A stretch of 64,000 nt of DNA from an uncultured Christensenella sp. (GCA_910577945.1 CAJTNI010000007.1:1-64000), one strand, 5' to 3'; positions 25,457-35,428 are shown, counted from the stretch's first letter. Program-made: numbers and translations. Notes: generated by a model not told the origin, from the letters alone.

Positions 25457-25524
25457 GACGAGCGCAAATGTGGCGGTGTCATAGGGATTATTTAGTTCCT
25501 AAGAGAGACGGTATAGCAAAATTG

Positions 25525-27353
<1,829 letters not shown>

Positions 27354-27420
27354 TTAAGTCCTTTGTGGACGTCGAGCTATCCGGTTATTTTTCCTCGCTA
27401 CCATCCATAAGGAAGAAGAG

Positions 27421-27687
27421 TTACTTTTCCTCCGATACAAAGAAATCGTCGTAGCCGTCCATAGTCTTGGCAAGAGAAGTATCCGTTTCTGCCGCTTCGT
27501 CTATCAAAGCCTTAAAGCCCGCTTCGATGAGTTGCACTTTGGTAAAACCGTACTTCGCCAAAAACTCGTTTATTTCTTCGGCATACTTTCGAGGCACACT
27601 CGTACCCCAAATCATATACTTAGCTTTTCTTTCTTCCTTATGCTTTTCTTCATAACGCTTGTCTTTAATTGACCTGTCTGTTGCCAT
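27421..27687 (-). CDS. probable ribbon-helix-helix DNA-binding protein of the element
   Basis: 88 aa. A basic N-terminus (DKRYEEKHKEERKAK) leads to YMIWGTSVPRKYAEEINEFL and KYGFTKVQLIEAGFKALIDE, the strand-helix-helix pattern of Arc/CopG-like proteins; the C-terminus is acidic. Start ATG with GGAGGAAAG upstream. The promoter is followed by a perfect 14-bp palindrome, suggesting autoregulation. Probably controls excision or transfer functions of the element. Confidence 0.6.
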   Translation of the reverse strand: MATDRSIKDKRYEEKHKEERKAKYMIWGTSVPRKYAEEINEFLAKYGFTKVQLIEAGFKALIDEAAETDTSLAKTMDGYDDFFVSEEK

Positions 27688-27719
27688 AATTCTTTCCTCC
27701 GTAGAGTAATAATATATAA

Positions 27720-27733
27720 TCGTATATATACGA
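27720..27733. promoter_or_regulatory. operator for the RHH-like gene
   Basis: TCGTATATATACGA, a perfect 14-bp palindrome located 9 bp downstream of the -10 box and upstream of the ribosome binding site, so a bound repressor would block transcription start or elongation. Confidence 0.6.
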
Positions 27734-27741
27734 CTGTGTAT

Positions 27742-27770
27742 ATTTTACTCTATGCGGAGTTGTTTGTCAA
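27742..27770 (-). promoter_or_regulatory. sigma-A promoter of the RHH-like gene
   Basis: Minus strand: TTGACA (27765-27770), 17-bp spacer, TAAAAT (27742-27747). Leader of about 45 nt containing the palindrome and GGAGGAAAG. Confidence 0.75.
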
Positions 27771-27819
27771 GGGTTTATCCGTTCATAATTGTACCTCCTT
27801 AAAATATCTATCTACTTAA

Positions 27820-27990
27820 CCAAGGACACTTTTCTTAAAAAGTTCGGGGTCTAACGTAAAAATTTCTCAAAAAAATTTCCCTTCACTATACCAAGGACAG
27901 TTTTCTTGAAAAGTTGACGGTCCGGACTCAAATTTCTTCAAAAATTTTTTATATCTCTCCATATCTCCTAGGACACTTTTTCGCATTTCA
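27820..27990. repeat. spaced direct repeats in the element's control region
   Basis: CCAAGGACACTTTTCTT at 27820 and CCAAGGACAGTTTTCTT at 27891 begin two similar units of about 58 bp that also share AAAAGTT, GGTC and AAATTTCT-AAAAA segments. A third, shorter copy (CCTAGGACACTTTTTCGC) starts at 27968. Spacing is 71 and 77 bp. Could bind a regulator or recombination accessory protein. Confidence 0.6.
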
Positions 27991-28032
27991 CAACCAAAAC
28001 GGCAAAAATTATTTTGGGAATCACTCCGAGGT

Positions 28033-28212
28033 TACAAGCAGGTAAAGAGTTTTCCCAAAATCTAAAGATTTTGAAAAACTGACTTTTGGAACAATCGGGA
28101 TACCCGATTTTCCTTTTTGGACGAAGATAAAAAACAGAATCGGGTTTCCCGATTGCTATTCGTTCAAAATATGCTAAAACTTGTTTTTGGCTATTTTCTT
28201 TACCTGCTTGTA
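28033..28212. repeat. 180-bp structured element bounded by 15-bp perfect inverted repeats
   Basis: TACAAGCAGGTAAAG (28033-28047) and CTTTACCTGCTTGTA (28198-28212) are perfect inverse copies. Inside are AAAATCT-AA-AGATTTT (about 28057-28072), ATCGGG-ATA-CCCGAT (about 28096-28110) and AATCGGG-TTT-CCCGATT (about 28138-28154); CAATCGGG and CCCGATTG can also pair across the element. There is no convincing gene. It may be a MITE-like insertion or a folded RNA. Confidence 0.65.
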
Positions 28213-28233
28213 AAAAATAAGCGATAGCCAAAA
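28185..28233. other. long hairpin upstream of the R-M operon
   Basis: TTTTGGCTAT (28185-28194) and ATAGCCAAAA (28224-28233) are perfect arms. It overlaps the right arm of the 180-bp element and ends ten bases before the R-M promoter. It may stop transcription entering the operon. Confidence 0.55.
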
Positions 28234-28242
28234 TTGTTTCCC

Positions 28243-28271
28243 TTGCGATTTCCAACATTTTATGATATAAT
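28243..28271 (+). promoter_or_regulatory. sigma-A promoter of the defence operon
   Basis: TTGCGA (28243-28248), 17-bp spacer, TATAAT (28266-28271); leader of about 34 nt with AGGAGA before the ATG at 28312. Confidence 0.7.
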
Positions 28272-28311
28272 GTACCATAAAGATATATGCTTCGATATAG
28301 GAGAGCGTACT

Positions 28312-30360
28312 ATGGCAAAAACAACTATACAATCAGTTGAACCTAATATTGCGGATTTGGCAAATGGCTGGCTCAAATCTTATAGGTTAGATTATAAATT
28401 AGAACAGGAATCTCTGAATGCTGAAATAGATCAGGCACTCAATGATTATGCTTCCAAAAACGGTGGCGTTGGCGGCAATCGTCCCGATGCCAAGCTGTTG
28501 TTACGCGATAAAAATTTAGTGGCTTATCCTATCTTGATAGAGTACAAGGGATATAAAGATAAGCTAGTCAAGTTAGACAGCGACGGAAAGATTGCTAATA
28601 AAACCGCAAAGAACATTCCCGATTTCAAGAACATAAATTCTTATGCCGTAAACGGTGCAGTGCATTATGCAAATGCGCTATTGCACTATACAAGTTACAC
28701 CGACATTATAGCAATAGGTGTTACCGGCTATAAAGATGAACGCGGCGAACTACATCATTCCATAGGCGTTTATTACGTTTCTAAAAGCAACTTCGGTATC
28801 GGACAAAAGGTAGACGAATATACCGACTTGTCCTTTCTCAAAAAAGAGAACTTTGACGAGTTTATCGAAAAAGTTAAACGCTTGCAATTATCGCAAGAAG
28901 AAATTGATAAGCTAAAAGAACAGCGCGAACGAGAAATTGATGCAAGCCTTGTAAAGCTGAATAACGACATATACCAAAATGAAAAAGGGCTTGGCGAAAA
29001 CGACCGCGTTTACCTTGTTGCCGCGTCCATTATTGCTACGCTTGGTATCCCGAATAAAGTCGCTGCTCTTGAAAAGTCAGAGTTGAAATCTTCAACGGAA
29101 GATGGAAACCGCGACGGCGATATAATCTTGCGCAAAATCAAAGCCTTTTTGAATGAGAAAAAGTTGCCGCAGGAAAAGAAAGACTTAATAGTTCGTACTC
29201 TTGCGAATACGCTTACTACTGATAATATCAACAAGGTTGAAAACGACGAAAGTCAATTAAAGCGCGTGTTCACAAAAATTGTAGACGATTTAGGTATTTA
29301 CTACAAAATAGGTTTGACAACCGACTTCACAGGCAAGTTATTTAATGAAATGTATAATTGGCTTGGGTTCTCGCAAGACAAACTAAACGACGTTGTTTTA
29401 ACGCCCTTCTACATTGCAACGCTTTTAGCTAAACTCGCGCGTGTGGACAAAGATTCTTATGTTTGGGACTTTGCTACGGGTTCAGCAGGACTTTTAGTTG
29501 CGTCAATGAACGAAATGCTTATCGACGCAAAAAATAAAATAAAGTCGCCGGAAGAATTGGCGACGAAGTCGGCGGCAATCAAAGCCAATCAATTGCTCGG
29601 TTTGGAGATACTTCCGAGTGTTTATATGCTTGCCATACTCAATATGATTCTTATGGGCGATGGTAGTTCGAACATTTTGAATAAAGACTCCTTAAAAGAT
29701 TTCGACGGTAATTACGGCTTCGGTAATACGGACAAAAAATTCCCCGCAACGGCATTCGTGCTTAATCCGCCCTATTCGGCAGCGGGTAACGGTATGATAT
29801 TCGTTGAACGAGCGCTCTCTATGATGAGCAATGGCTATGCGGCTATTATCATACAAAACTCGGCAGGTTCGGGTAAGGCAGTAGAATATAATAAAAGAAT
29901 ATTGAAACACAGCACACTGCTTGCAAGTATAAAAATGCCGATAGACTTGTTTATAGGTAAATCGAGCGTTCAAACCAATGTATATGTGTTCCGTGTAGGC
30001 GAAGCTCACCAAAAAGACGATGCGGTAAAGTTTATTGATTTCTCTAATGACGGTTATACGCGTACTAACCGCAAAAAAGCAAGTTGTAACTTAAAAGATA
30101 CTGATAGAGCCAAAGAGCGTTATCAAGAGCTTGTGGACTTGGTACGCTTTGGAAAAACTAAACTGAATATATTTACTGAAAATGAATATTACGAAGGTAC
30201 TATCAATCCCGAGAGCGGTGCCGATTGGAATCAAACTGCGCCGATAGATACCAAGCCTACACTCGATGATTTTAAGAAAACTGTCAGCGATTATCTTGCG
30301 TGGGAAGTTTCTTGTTTATTAAAGCGTCAAGACAAGGAGAACGACCGCTTGGGAAAATAG
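28312..30360 (+). CDS. BcgI-like fused restriction endonuclease/N6-adenine methyltransferase
   Basis: 682 aa. N-terminal region carries a PD-(D/E)XK-like site: RPDAKLLL (Asp59) and ILIEYKGYKDK (Glu77, Lys79). A helical region (about 180-330) leads to the HsdM-like methyltransferase: VWDFATGSAGLL (SAM loop, residues 384-395) and the catalytic NPPY (485-488). With a separate HsdS-type subunit and no HsdR helicase, the layout resembles BcgI-type (type IIB/IIG) systems, where one A subunit both cuts and methylates. Start at 28312 set by AGGAGA. Operon continues with specificity, Mrr-like and TIR genes. Confidence 0.85.
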   Translation: MAKTTIQSVEPNIADLANGWLKSYRLDYKLEQESLNAEIDQALNDYASKNGGVGGNRPDAKLLLRDKNLVAYPILIEYKGYKDKLVKLDSDGKIANKTAKNIPDFKNINSYAVNGAVHYANALLHYTSYTDIIAIGVTGYKDERGELHHSIGVYYVSKSNFGIGQKVDEYTDLSFLKKENFDEFIEKVKRLQLSQEEIDKLKEQREREIDASLVKLNNDIYQNEKGLGENDRVYLVAASIIATLGIPNKVAALEKSELKSSTEDGNRDGDIILRKIKAFLNEKKLPQEKKDLIVRTLANTLTTDNINKVENDESQLKRVFTKIVDDLGIYYKIGLTTDFTGKLFNEMYNWLGFSQDKLNDVVLTPFYIATLLAKLARVDKDSYVWDFATGSAGLLVASMNEMLIDAKNKIKSPEELATKSAAIKANQLLGLEILPSVYMLAILNMILMGDGSSNILNKDSLKDFDGNYGFGNTDKKFPATAFVLNPPYSAAGNGMIFVERALSMMSNGYAAIIIQNSAGSGKAVEYNKRILKHSTLLASIKMPIDLFIGKSSVQTNVYVFRVGEAHQKDDAVKFIDFSNDGYTRTNRKKASCNLKDTDRAKERYQELVDLVRFGKTKLNIFTENEYYEGTINPESGADWNQTAPIDTKPTLDDFKKTVSDYLAWEVSCLLKRQDKENDRLGK

Positions 30361-31475
30361 ATGCCTCACTTAACGAGAAACTGCAAAGCGTTAAGTGGGG
30401 CGAATATAAGATTGACGAACTGTTTGTACCGTGCACGATAAAATGCAAATTATCAAAAGAAGATTTATCAGATGATTTTTTATTCTCTGCTTATTCGGCA
30501 GAGACAGAAAATGGTGGCGTCATAGGTTATACAAATATTCCTGAATTTATTTGCAATGGGCAAACCCCATTCTATGTCATTTTTGGAGATCATACAAGAG
30601 TATTTAATATTGCAAAAGAAAGTTTTTCTGTTCTTGATAATGTGAAAGTATTACGCCCGCGTATTAATAGCGAACGAACATTACTATTTATTATTTCAGC
30701 TTGGGCAAAGTTGATTCCTAATCTTGGATATGCACGGCATTGGAAAGTAGCAAAAGATTGCATTATACAACTTCCTACAAAAAACGGGCAAATTGATATC
30801 GACTTTATAGAGAGTTTTATAGCCGAGCTGGAAGCACGGCATATAGCCGAGCTGGAAGCACGGCATATAGCCGAGCTGGAAGCATACTTAACTGTTACAG
30901 GATTAAAAGACTATACATTAACAAAAGAAGAAGAAAAAGCGCTTGTAGATTTCAATACGCTTAACTGGATGAACTATAATCTTGAAGATTTGTTCAGTAA
31001 ATCTACACGCGGTAAACGCCTAAAAAGTGCGGATAGAGTTCAAGGCGATTTGCCATTCGTAACTGCCGGTGAAGCGTGCGAAGGCGTGTCGGCTTACATA
31101 GGAAACGATGTCGAAATTTTTGAAAGTAACACTACCACTATTGATATGTTTGGCTCCGCAAAATATCGCAATTTCCGCTATGGTGCGGATGACCACGTTG
31201 CCGTAGTTCACACCGAAAAATTGCCAAAGCACGCGGCTGTTTTCGTAACTACGGCGATTCACAAATCATCTCATACGGGGAAGTTCGACTATTCACGAAA
31301 CTTCTATGCAAAAGATGCCGACGAATTAGACATCTTACTTCCTTCTAAGGAAAACAAACCTGATTATTCGTTTATGTCAACTCTTATATCGGCAATTCAA
31401 AAGCTCGTAATTAAAGACGTCGTGTTATATTTCAATAGAAAAATTGACGAAACTAAAAAAGTTATTGCAAAGTAA
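30300..31475 (+). CDS. HsdS-like specificity subunit
   Basis: Up to 391 aa, two target-recognition halves. First half: WGEYKIDELFVPCTIKC to DCIIQLPTKNGQIDIDF; second half: WMNYNLEDLFSKSTRGKRL to LDILLPSKENKPDYSFM. Between them lies a helical spacer made of repeated IAELEARH units, then a conserved helix. The start is uncertain: GTG at 30300 and TTG at 30312 both lie inside the upstream gene, so overlap is 49-61 bp and translation is probably coupled; an in-frame ATG is lacking. Determines the DNA site recognised by the upstream cutting/methylating subunit. Confidence 0.85.
   Translation: MGSFLFIKASRQGERPLGKIDASLNEKLQSVKWGEYKIDELFVPCTIKCKLSKEDLSDDFLFSAYSAETENGGVIGYTNIPEFICNGQTPFYVIFGDHTRVFNIAKESFSVLDNVKVLRPRINSERTLLFIISAWAKLIPNLGYARHWKVAKDCIIQLPTKNGQIDIDFIESFIAELEARHIAELEARHIAELEAYLTVTGLKDYTLTKEEEKALVDFNTLNWMNYNLEDLFSKSTRGKRLKSADRVQGDLPFVTAGEACEGVSAYIGNDVEIFESNTTTIDMFGSAKYRNFRYGADDHVAVVHTEKLPKHAAVFVTTAIHKSSHTGKFDYSRNFYAKDADELDILLPSKENKPDYSFMSTLISAIQKLVIKDVVLYFNRKIDETKKVIAK
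30819..30884 (+). repeat. 24-bp tandem repeat in the specificity-subunit gene
   Basis: ATAGCCGAGCTGGAAGCACG plus GCAT, two identical copies (30819-30842, 30843-30866) and 18 bases of a third (30867-30884). In frame it encodes IAELEARH. It sits exactly in the spacer between the two recognition halves. Confidence 0.9.
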
Positions 31476-31493
31476 TGGTTAGAGGTAAGAATT

Positions 31494-32429
31494 ATGGCAA
31501 TGTTAGATTTTATGGAAATCCCTCCTGCTGATACGGGGAATGGTGATCAAGATTCTTTTGAATTGTTTGCAAGAGAATTTTTTGCGGAAGTATTACACTT
31601 TGAAATTATGTCAGAACCTAATCGAGGTGCTGACGGTGGTAAAGATTTAATTGCCGTTGAACATCAAATTGGCTCTTTATCTTCTACCGATATAAGATGG
31701 TTAATAAGTTGTAAGCACAAAGCCCATTCTGGACACTCAGTTAAACCTACGGATGAGGAAAGTATCATCGACAGACTAAAACAACACAATGCTAATGGCT
31801 TTATTGGATTTTACTCGACTCTTCCTTCGACTGGGCTAAACGAAAGACTGGATTCTTTTAGATCAAGTGAATATAAAATTGAAATTTTTAATCACGAAAG
31901 GATTGAAAGTGAGCTTATTAAAGCCAAAAGGAACGATATAATTCAGAGATTTTTCCCTGTAAGCTATAAAAAAGAATCAACCAAAAATCAAAAAAATACA
32001 CCATCCATTCTTTTTGGTAAATACGCGCCTTTACAATGCGAATACTGCGGTAAAGATTTATTAAAAGAACATTTGCACGATCGTGGAGCGATAGTCGTTT
32101 TTTTGGAAAATTTAGATACCAATGAGTATGTTGACATTTATACTTGTTGTAAAGGACATTGTGATAGGGCGTTAACTTCGGCGAAACGTCAAACTGGTGT
32201 CATTAGCGAATGGGAAGATATTTCCGATTGGATTATCCCATCAATCTTTATGCAGAAAGAAATGGCGCTCTTTAATCAATTATATCACGGTAAAATAAAA
32301 TATAGGGAAGAAGTTTTTGAGAAGTTAAAGCAAATCATTTTAAGGTTATCTCAATTCTCATTAAGAGAAGACGATGATGAACAAAAGAAAAGAGCTTTGC
32401 ATCTTTCTGAATTGCCTAACTGGATTTAA
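31494..32429 (+). CDS. Mrr-like restriction nuclease with Cys/His cluster
   Basis: 311 aa. N-terminal Mrr-type domain: FELFAREFFAEVLHFEI, then EPNRGADGGKDLIAVEHQ (Asp51) and RWLISCKHKAHSG (Lys74), the GxDGG-D...xxCK pattern of Mrr-family PD-(D/E)XK nucleases. After about residue 180 a Cys/His cluster (QCEYCGKDLL with Cys182/Cys185, and YTCCKGHCDRA with Cys218, Cys219, His222, Cys223) suggests a zinc finger. C-terminal 80 residues helical. Eighteen bp after hsdS and 14 bp before the TIR gene. Could be a modification-dependent nuclease or the effector partner of the TIR protein; neither is proven. Confidence 0.75.
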   Translation: MAMLDFMEIPPADTGNGDQDSFELFAREFFAEVLHFEIMSEPNRGADGGKDLIAVEHQIGSLSSTDIRWLISCKHKAHSGHSVKPTDEESIIDRLKQHNANGFIGFYSTLPSTGLNERLDSFRSSEYKIEIFNHERIESELIKAKRNDIIQRFFPVSYKKESTKNQKNTPSILFGKYAPLQCEYCGKDLLKEHLHDRGAIVVFLENLDTNEYVDIYTCCKGHCDRALTSAKRQTGVISEWEDISDWIIPSIFMQKEMALFNQLYHGKIKYREEVFEKLKQIILRLSQFSLREDDDEQKKRALHLSELPNWI

Positions 32430-32443
32430 TTAAGAGGTCTAAA

Positions 32444-33292
32444 ATGTCAATCAATACTTTAAGACTGCAATTAGAACAAATTAATAAGGATTTAGTCAGA
32501 GCTAATCAAGATCTGGCAGAAAGTGGGAAGCGATCGGCAAGAGAAAATGAAAGTATTATACGAATTAAGAAGTCGATTACAAAAAATACATCTTTATCTT
32601 CTTTGCAATCAAAAAACCGCCAAATAGAAACACATAATCGTGAAATTGCAAGACAAGCAAAGAAACAAGTTGAATTGCAAAAGAAAATAGCTACACTTAC
32701 TGCGAGAAAAGTGGACACCGAAAAAAAGTTGCGGAACGAAGAACTCAAAATCAATCAAGAATTGAGTAATGAAGTTGTTGCTGTGAAACAACTTAATCAA
32801 GAGCTGATTGCGCAAGTTGAAAGAGAACGACAGGAAAAATTAGAAGCGATTCAGAAGAAAACGGAAATTTTAGCTTCGCTTGATAACGAATTTGATGTTT
32901 TCATTTCTCACGCTTCCGAAGATAAAGAAGAATTTGTTGAGCCACTTTCTAAAATCTTAGTGGAGCATAATATCAGTATTTTCTACGATAAGGAGTCGAT
33001 TGATTGGGGTGACTCAATTCCAACAAAGATTGATAAAGGAATTTTACATTCTAAGATTTGTTTACTTGTTATTAGTCCGAATTTTATTAGGAAGATATGG
33101 ACACAAAGAGAAAAAGATGCTTTTATGATGCTTGATGATAAGAAAATACTTCCTATTTGGCATAAGGTATCAAAAGACGAAGTGCAGAATTTTAGTCCTA
33201 CCATAGCGTCAATCAATGCTATAAACACTGCTGACAATACATTAGAAGAAATCGCTGAAAAGCTACAACAAGTTTTAAGCAAAACCCAATAA
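32444..33292 (+). CDS. coiled-coil TIR-domain protein
   Basis: 282 aa. Residues about 1-145 are a long charged coiled coil (LRLQLEQINKDLVRANQDLA ... QVERERQEKLEAIQKKTEIL). The TIR domain spans about 149-280: FDVFISHASEDKEEFVEPLS is the beta-A/box 1 region, SIFYDKESIDWGDSIPTKI box 2, and IWTQREKDAF carries Trp219 and the putative NADase glutamate Glu223. TIR domains in phage defence consume NAD+ or make nucleotide signals. RBS GAGG before the ATG; last gene of the operon, followed by a perfect 18-bp terminator stem. No Thoeris ThsA or other known partner is present. Confidence 0.88.
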   Translation: MSINTLRLQLEQINKDLVRANQDLAESGKRSARENESIIRIKKSITKNTSLSSLQSKNRQIETHNREIARQAKKQVELQKKIATLTARKVDTEKKLRNEELKINQELSNEVVAVKQLNQELIAQVERERQEKLEAIQKKTEILASLDNEFDVFISHASEDKEEFVEPLSKILVEHNISIFYDKESIDWGDSIPTKIDKGILHSKICLLVISPNFIRKIWTQREKDAFMMLDDKKILPIWHKVSKDEVQNFSPTIASINAINTADNTLEEIAEKLQQVLSKTQ

Positions 33293-33306
33293 TATATTTA
33301 CTACAT

Positions 33307-33349
33307 AAAAGATAACAGGTACTTGAAATTAAAGTACCTGTTATCTTTT
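33307..33349 (+). terminator. strong terminator ending the defence operon
   Basis: AAAAGATAACAGGTACTT (33307-33324) pairs perfectly with AAGTACCTGTTATCTTTT (33332-33349). Works for the TIR gene; the T-run is the stem end. Confidence 0.85.
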
Positions 33350-33566
33350 GACTCGCAATTATAAGGTGTATTCTGATTAAAATTTAGTTTTTGATAAATT
33401 CCCTATGGAACACACCCTAAGCTCGCCTTATTTTTTTGCCTATATTCCGCAATACGCGCGCAGTCGCATGCGCACGCATGCGTTTATTGTTTAACGCAAC
33501 GCGCCGTACAAAACGGCTGTATACGCATCGCCCGCAAAATACGCGTATCGGCGCGCGAAGAGTCGA

Positions 33567-34709
33567 TTACAGCTTGCTGTAAATGATTTCGCCGTCGCGC
33601 ACTGTCATGAGCACGTCCAAGCCGTCGTCGAGCACGACGAAATCCGCCGCCTTGCCCGTCGCGATACTGCCGTAATTTTCGGCTATTCCCAAATTATTCG
33701 CGGGGTTGACGGTCGCGCAGTCGATAGCGCGCGTCAAATCCGCGCCGCATTCGTCGACGAGCAGCTTGACGGCGTCGTTCATTTTGAGCACGCTCCCCGC
33801 GAGCGTGCCGTCGCCCAGCCGCGCCGCGCCGTTCTTGACGAACACCTTTTGTCCGCCGAGCTCGCTCTCGCCGTCGCGCAGTCCCTTGGCGCGAATGGAA
33901 TCGGTGATAAGCACGAGCTTATCGGTCGGCTTGTTTTTAAGCAGCAGCTTAATTGCGGGCACGGACACGTGAATGCCGTCGGCAATCAGCTCCGCGTACG
34001 TCGCGTCGGTGAGCAACGCCGCGCCCGCAACGCCCGCCTCGCGGTGAGTGAACGGGCTTTGCGCATTGAACGTGTGCGTCACGCAGCGCGCGCCGCACTC
34101 CGCCGCGCGCCTCGCCTCGGCGTACGTCGCGTCGGAGTGCCCGATTGAACACACGACGCCGCGCGCCGACGCGTGGCGTATAAGCTCGAACGCGCCGTCC
34201 GTTTCGGGCGCGATTGTTATTTGCTTGACGCACCCGCCCGACGCGCGCGAATACTCGTCGAACAGCGCGATATCGGGCTTGACTATATACTCGCGCGGCT
34301 GTGCGCCCGCTCGTTTGTCGGACAAGAACGGACCTTCCAAATGCACGCCGATAATCGCCGCGCCGTCGCTGCGGTTTTGCGCGCGGTACGCCTTGACCGC
34401 GGCGAGCGCGGCGAGCGTATTGTCCTTGCTTTGCGTCATTGTGGTAGCACAAAACCGCGCCGTGCCCTCGCGCGCGAGCGTATCGGCTATCGCGCCGAGC
34501 GCGTCGAGCGTGCCGTCCATTGCGTCCGCGCCGCCCGCGCCGTGTATGTGCCCGTCTATAAACGCGGGCGCGACCAAAACGCCGCGCGGCAGCTCGATTT
34601 CGTCGCCGTCGGCGTTGCCTATGCTACGGATTTTCGCGTCGAAAGCGATATCCGTTCGGACTATTCCCTTGCCCGCTACGTATGCGAGCGCATTTTTAAA
34701 GCATCTCAT
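33567..34709 (-). CDS. nagA: N-acetylglucosamine-6-phosphate deacetylase
   Basis: Removes acetate from GlcNAc-6-P to give glucosamine-6-P. 380 aa. IDGHIHGAGG (His54, His56) is the metal motif at the barrel start; GVHLEGPFLS carries the conserved glutamate; CSIGHSDAT and THTFNAQSPF hold later metal/substrate histidines; LITDSI carries the catalytic Asp. Start at 34709 overlaps the nagB stop by four bases (ATGA), so they are translationally coupled. Feeds from the GH20 hexosaminidase pathway. Confidence 0.94.
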   Translation of the reverse strand: MRCFKNALAYVAGKGIVRTDIAFDAKIRSIGNADGDEIELPRGVLVAPAFIDGHIHGAGGADAMDGTLDALGAIADTLAREGTARFCATTMTQSKDNTLAALAAVKAYRAQNRSDGAAIIGVHLEGPFLSDKRAGAQPREYIVKPDIALFDEYSRASGGCVKQITIAPETDGAFELIRHASARGVVCSIGHSDATYAEARRAAECGARCVTHTFNAQSPFTHREAGVAGAALLTDATYAELIADGIHVSVPAIKLLLKNKPTDKLVLITDSIRAKGLRDGESELGGQKVFVKNGAARLGDGTLAGSVLKMNDAVKLLVDECGADLTRAIDCATVNPANNLGIAENYGSIATGKAADFVVLDDGLDVLMTVRDGEIIYSKL

Positions 34710-35428
34710 AACAGCTCCGCCGCCGCCTCGTCCAAAATAACGGTAACGTCGGCATGCCGCTGCAATACGCTCGCGGGCATGCGCTCGTCCACCTCGCCCT
34801 TTACCATGCCGCGCACGGCTTGCGCCTTGTTCGCGCCGCACGCGAGTATGAGTATTTTGCGCGCGTCCATAATATCGGCAATGCCCATAGTGAGCGCGTA
34901 CCGCGGTACGTCGTCGGGGTTTGCGAACAGCCGCGAATTATCCTTGACCGTGCTTTCGGCAAGCTCCGCCACGTGCGTATGCGAATCGAACGGAGTGTTC
35001 GGCTCGTTAAACGCGATATGCCCGTCGCTGCCCAAGCCCAAAAGCTGAATATCGCGCCTGTTCGCCGCGAGCAAAGCGGTGTAACGCTCGCACTCGGCGG
35101 CAAGGTCGGGCGCAGTGCCGAGCGGCAAATGCGTGTTGCGCGGGTCGATATCGGTTTTGCCGAACAGGTTTTCGCGCATGTAGTACGCGTAGCTGTGCGC
35201 GTCGTTAACGCCCGCGCCCACATATTCGTCGAGGTTGAACGACTTGCAGCCCGCAAGCGAAAGCGCGCCGTCGGAGACCGCCGACACAAGCCGCGCGTAC
35301 ACGCCGAGCGGCGTGCTGCCCGTGGCAAGCCCGAGCGTAGCGTCGGGGTTGGCGGCGACGACGCCCGTCAGAATCTCGGCGGCAAGCTCGCACACCGAAT
35401 CGTAATCTTTTGCAATAATAATTTCCAT
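34706..35428 (-). CDS. nagB: glucosamine-6-phosphate deaminase
   Basis: Converts glucosamine-6-P to fructose-6-P and ammonia. 240 aa. LGLATGSTPLGVY is the phosphate loop; SFNLDEYVG contains the catalytic Asp; GLGSDGHIAFNEP the active-site His/Glu region. No ribosome binding site is obvious; the promoter lies far upstream (near 35542), giving a leader of about 107 nt. First gene of nagB-nagA. Confidence 0.94.
   Translation of the reverse strand: MEIIIAKDYDSVCELAAEILTGVVAANPDATLGLATGSTPLGVYARLVSAVSDGALSLAGCKSFNLDEYVGAGVNDAHSYAYYMRENLFGKTDIDPRNTHLPLGTAPDLAAECERYTALLAANRRDIQLLGLGSDGHIAFNEPNTPFDSHTHVAELAESTVKDNSRLFANPDDVPRYALTMGIADIMDARKILILACGANKAQAVRGMVKGEVDERMPASVLQRHADVTVILDEAAAELL

Noticed and set aside
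28033-28212. Retron-type msr/msd RNA
   Set aside because: Inverted ends and hairpins are suggestive, but no reverse transcriptase gene exists in the element.
27968-28258. 96-codon minus-strand frame across the 180-bp inverted-repeat element
   Set aside because: No ribosome binding site, spans the hairpins and the defence-operon promoter; the structure better explains the sequence.
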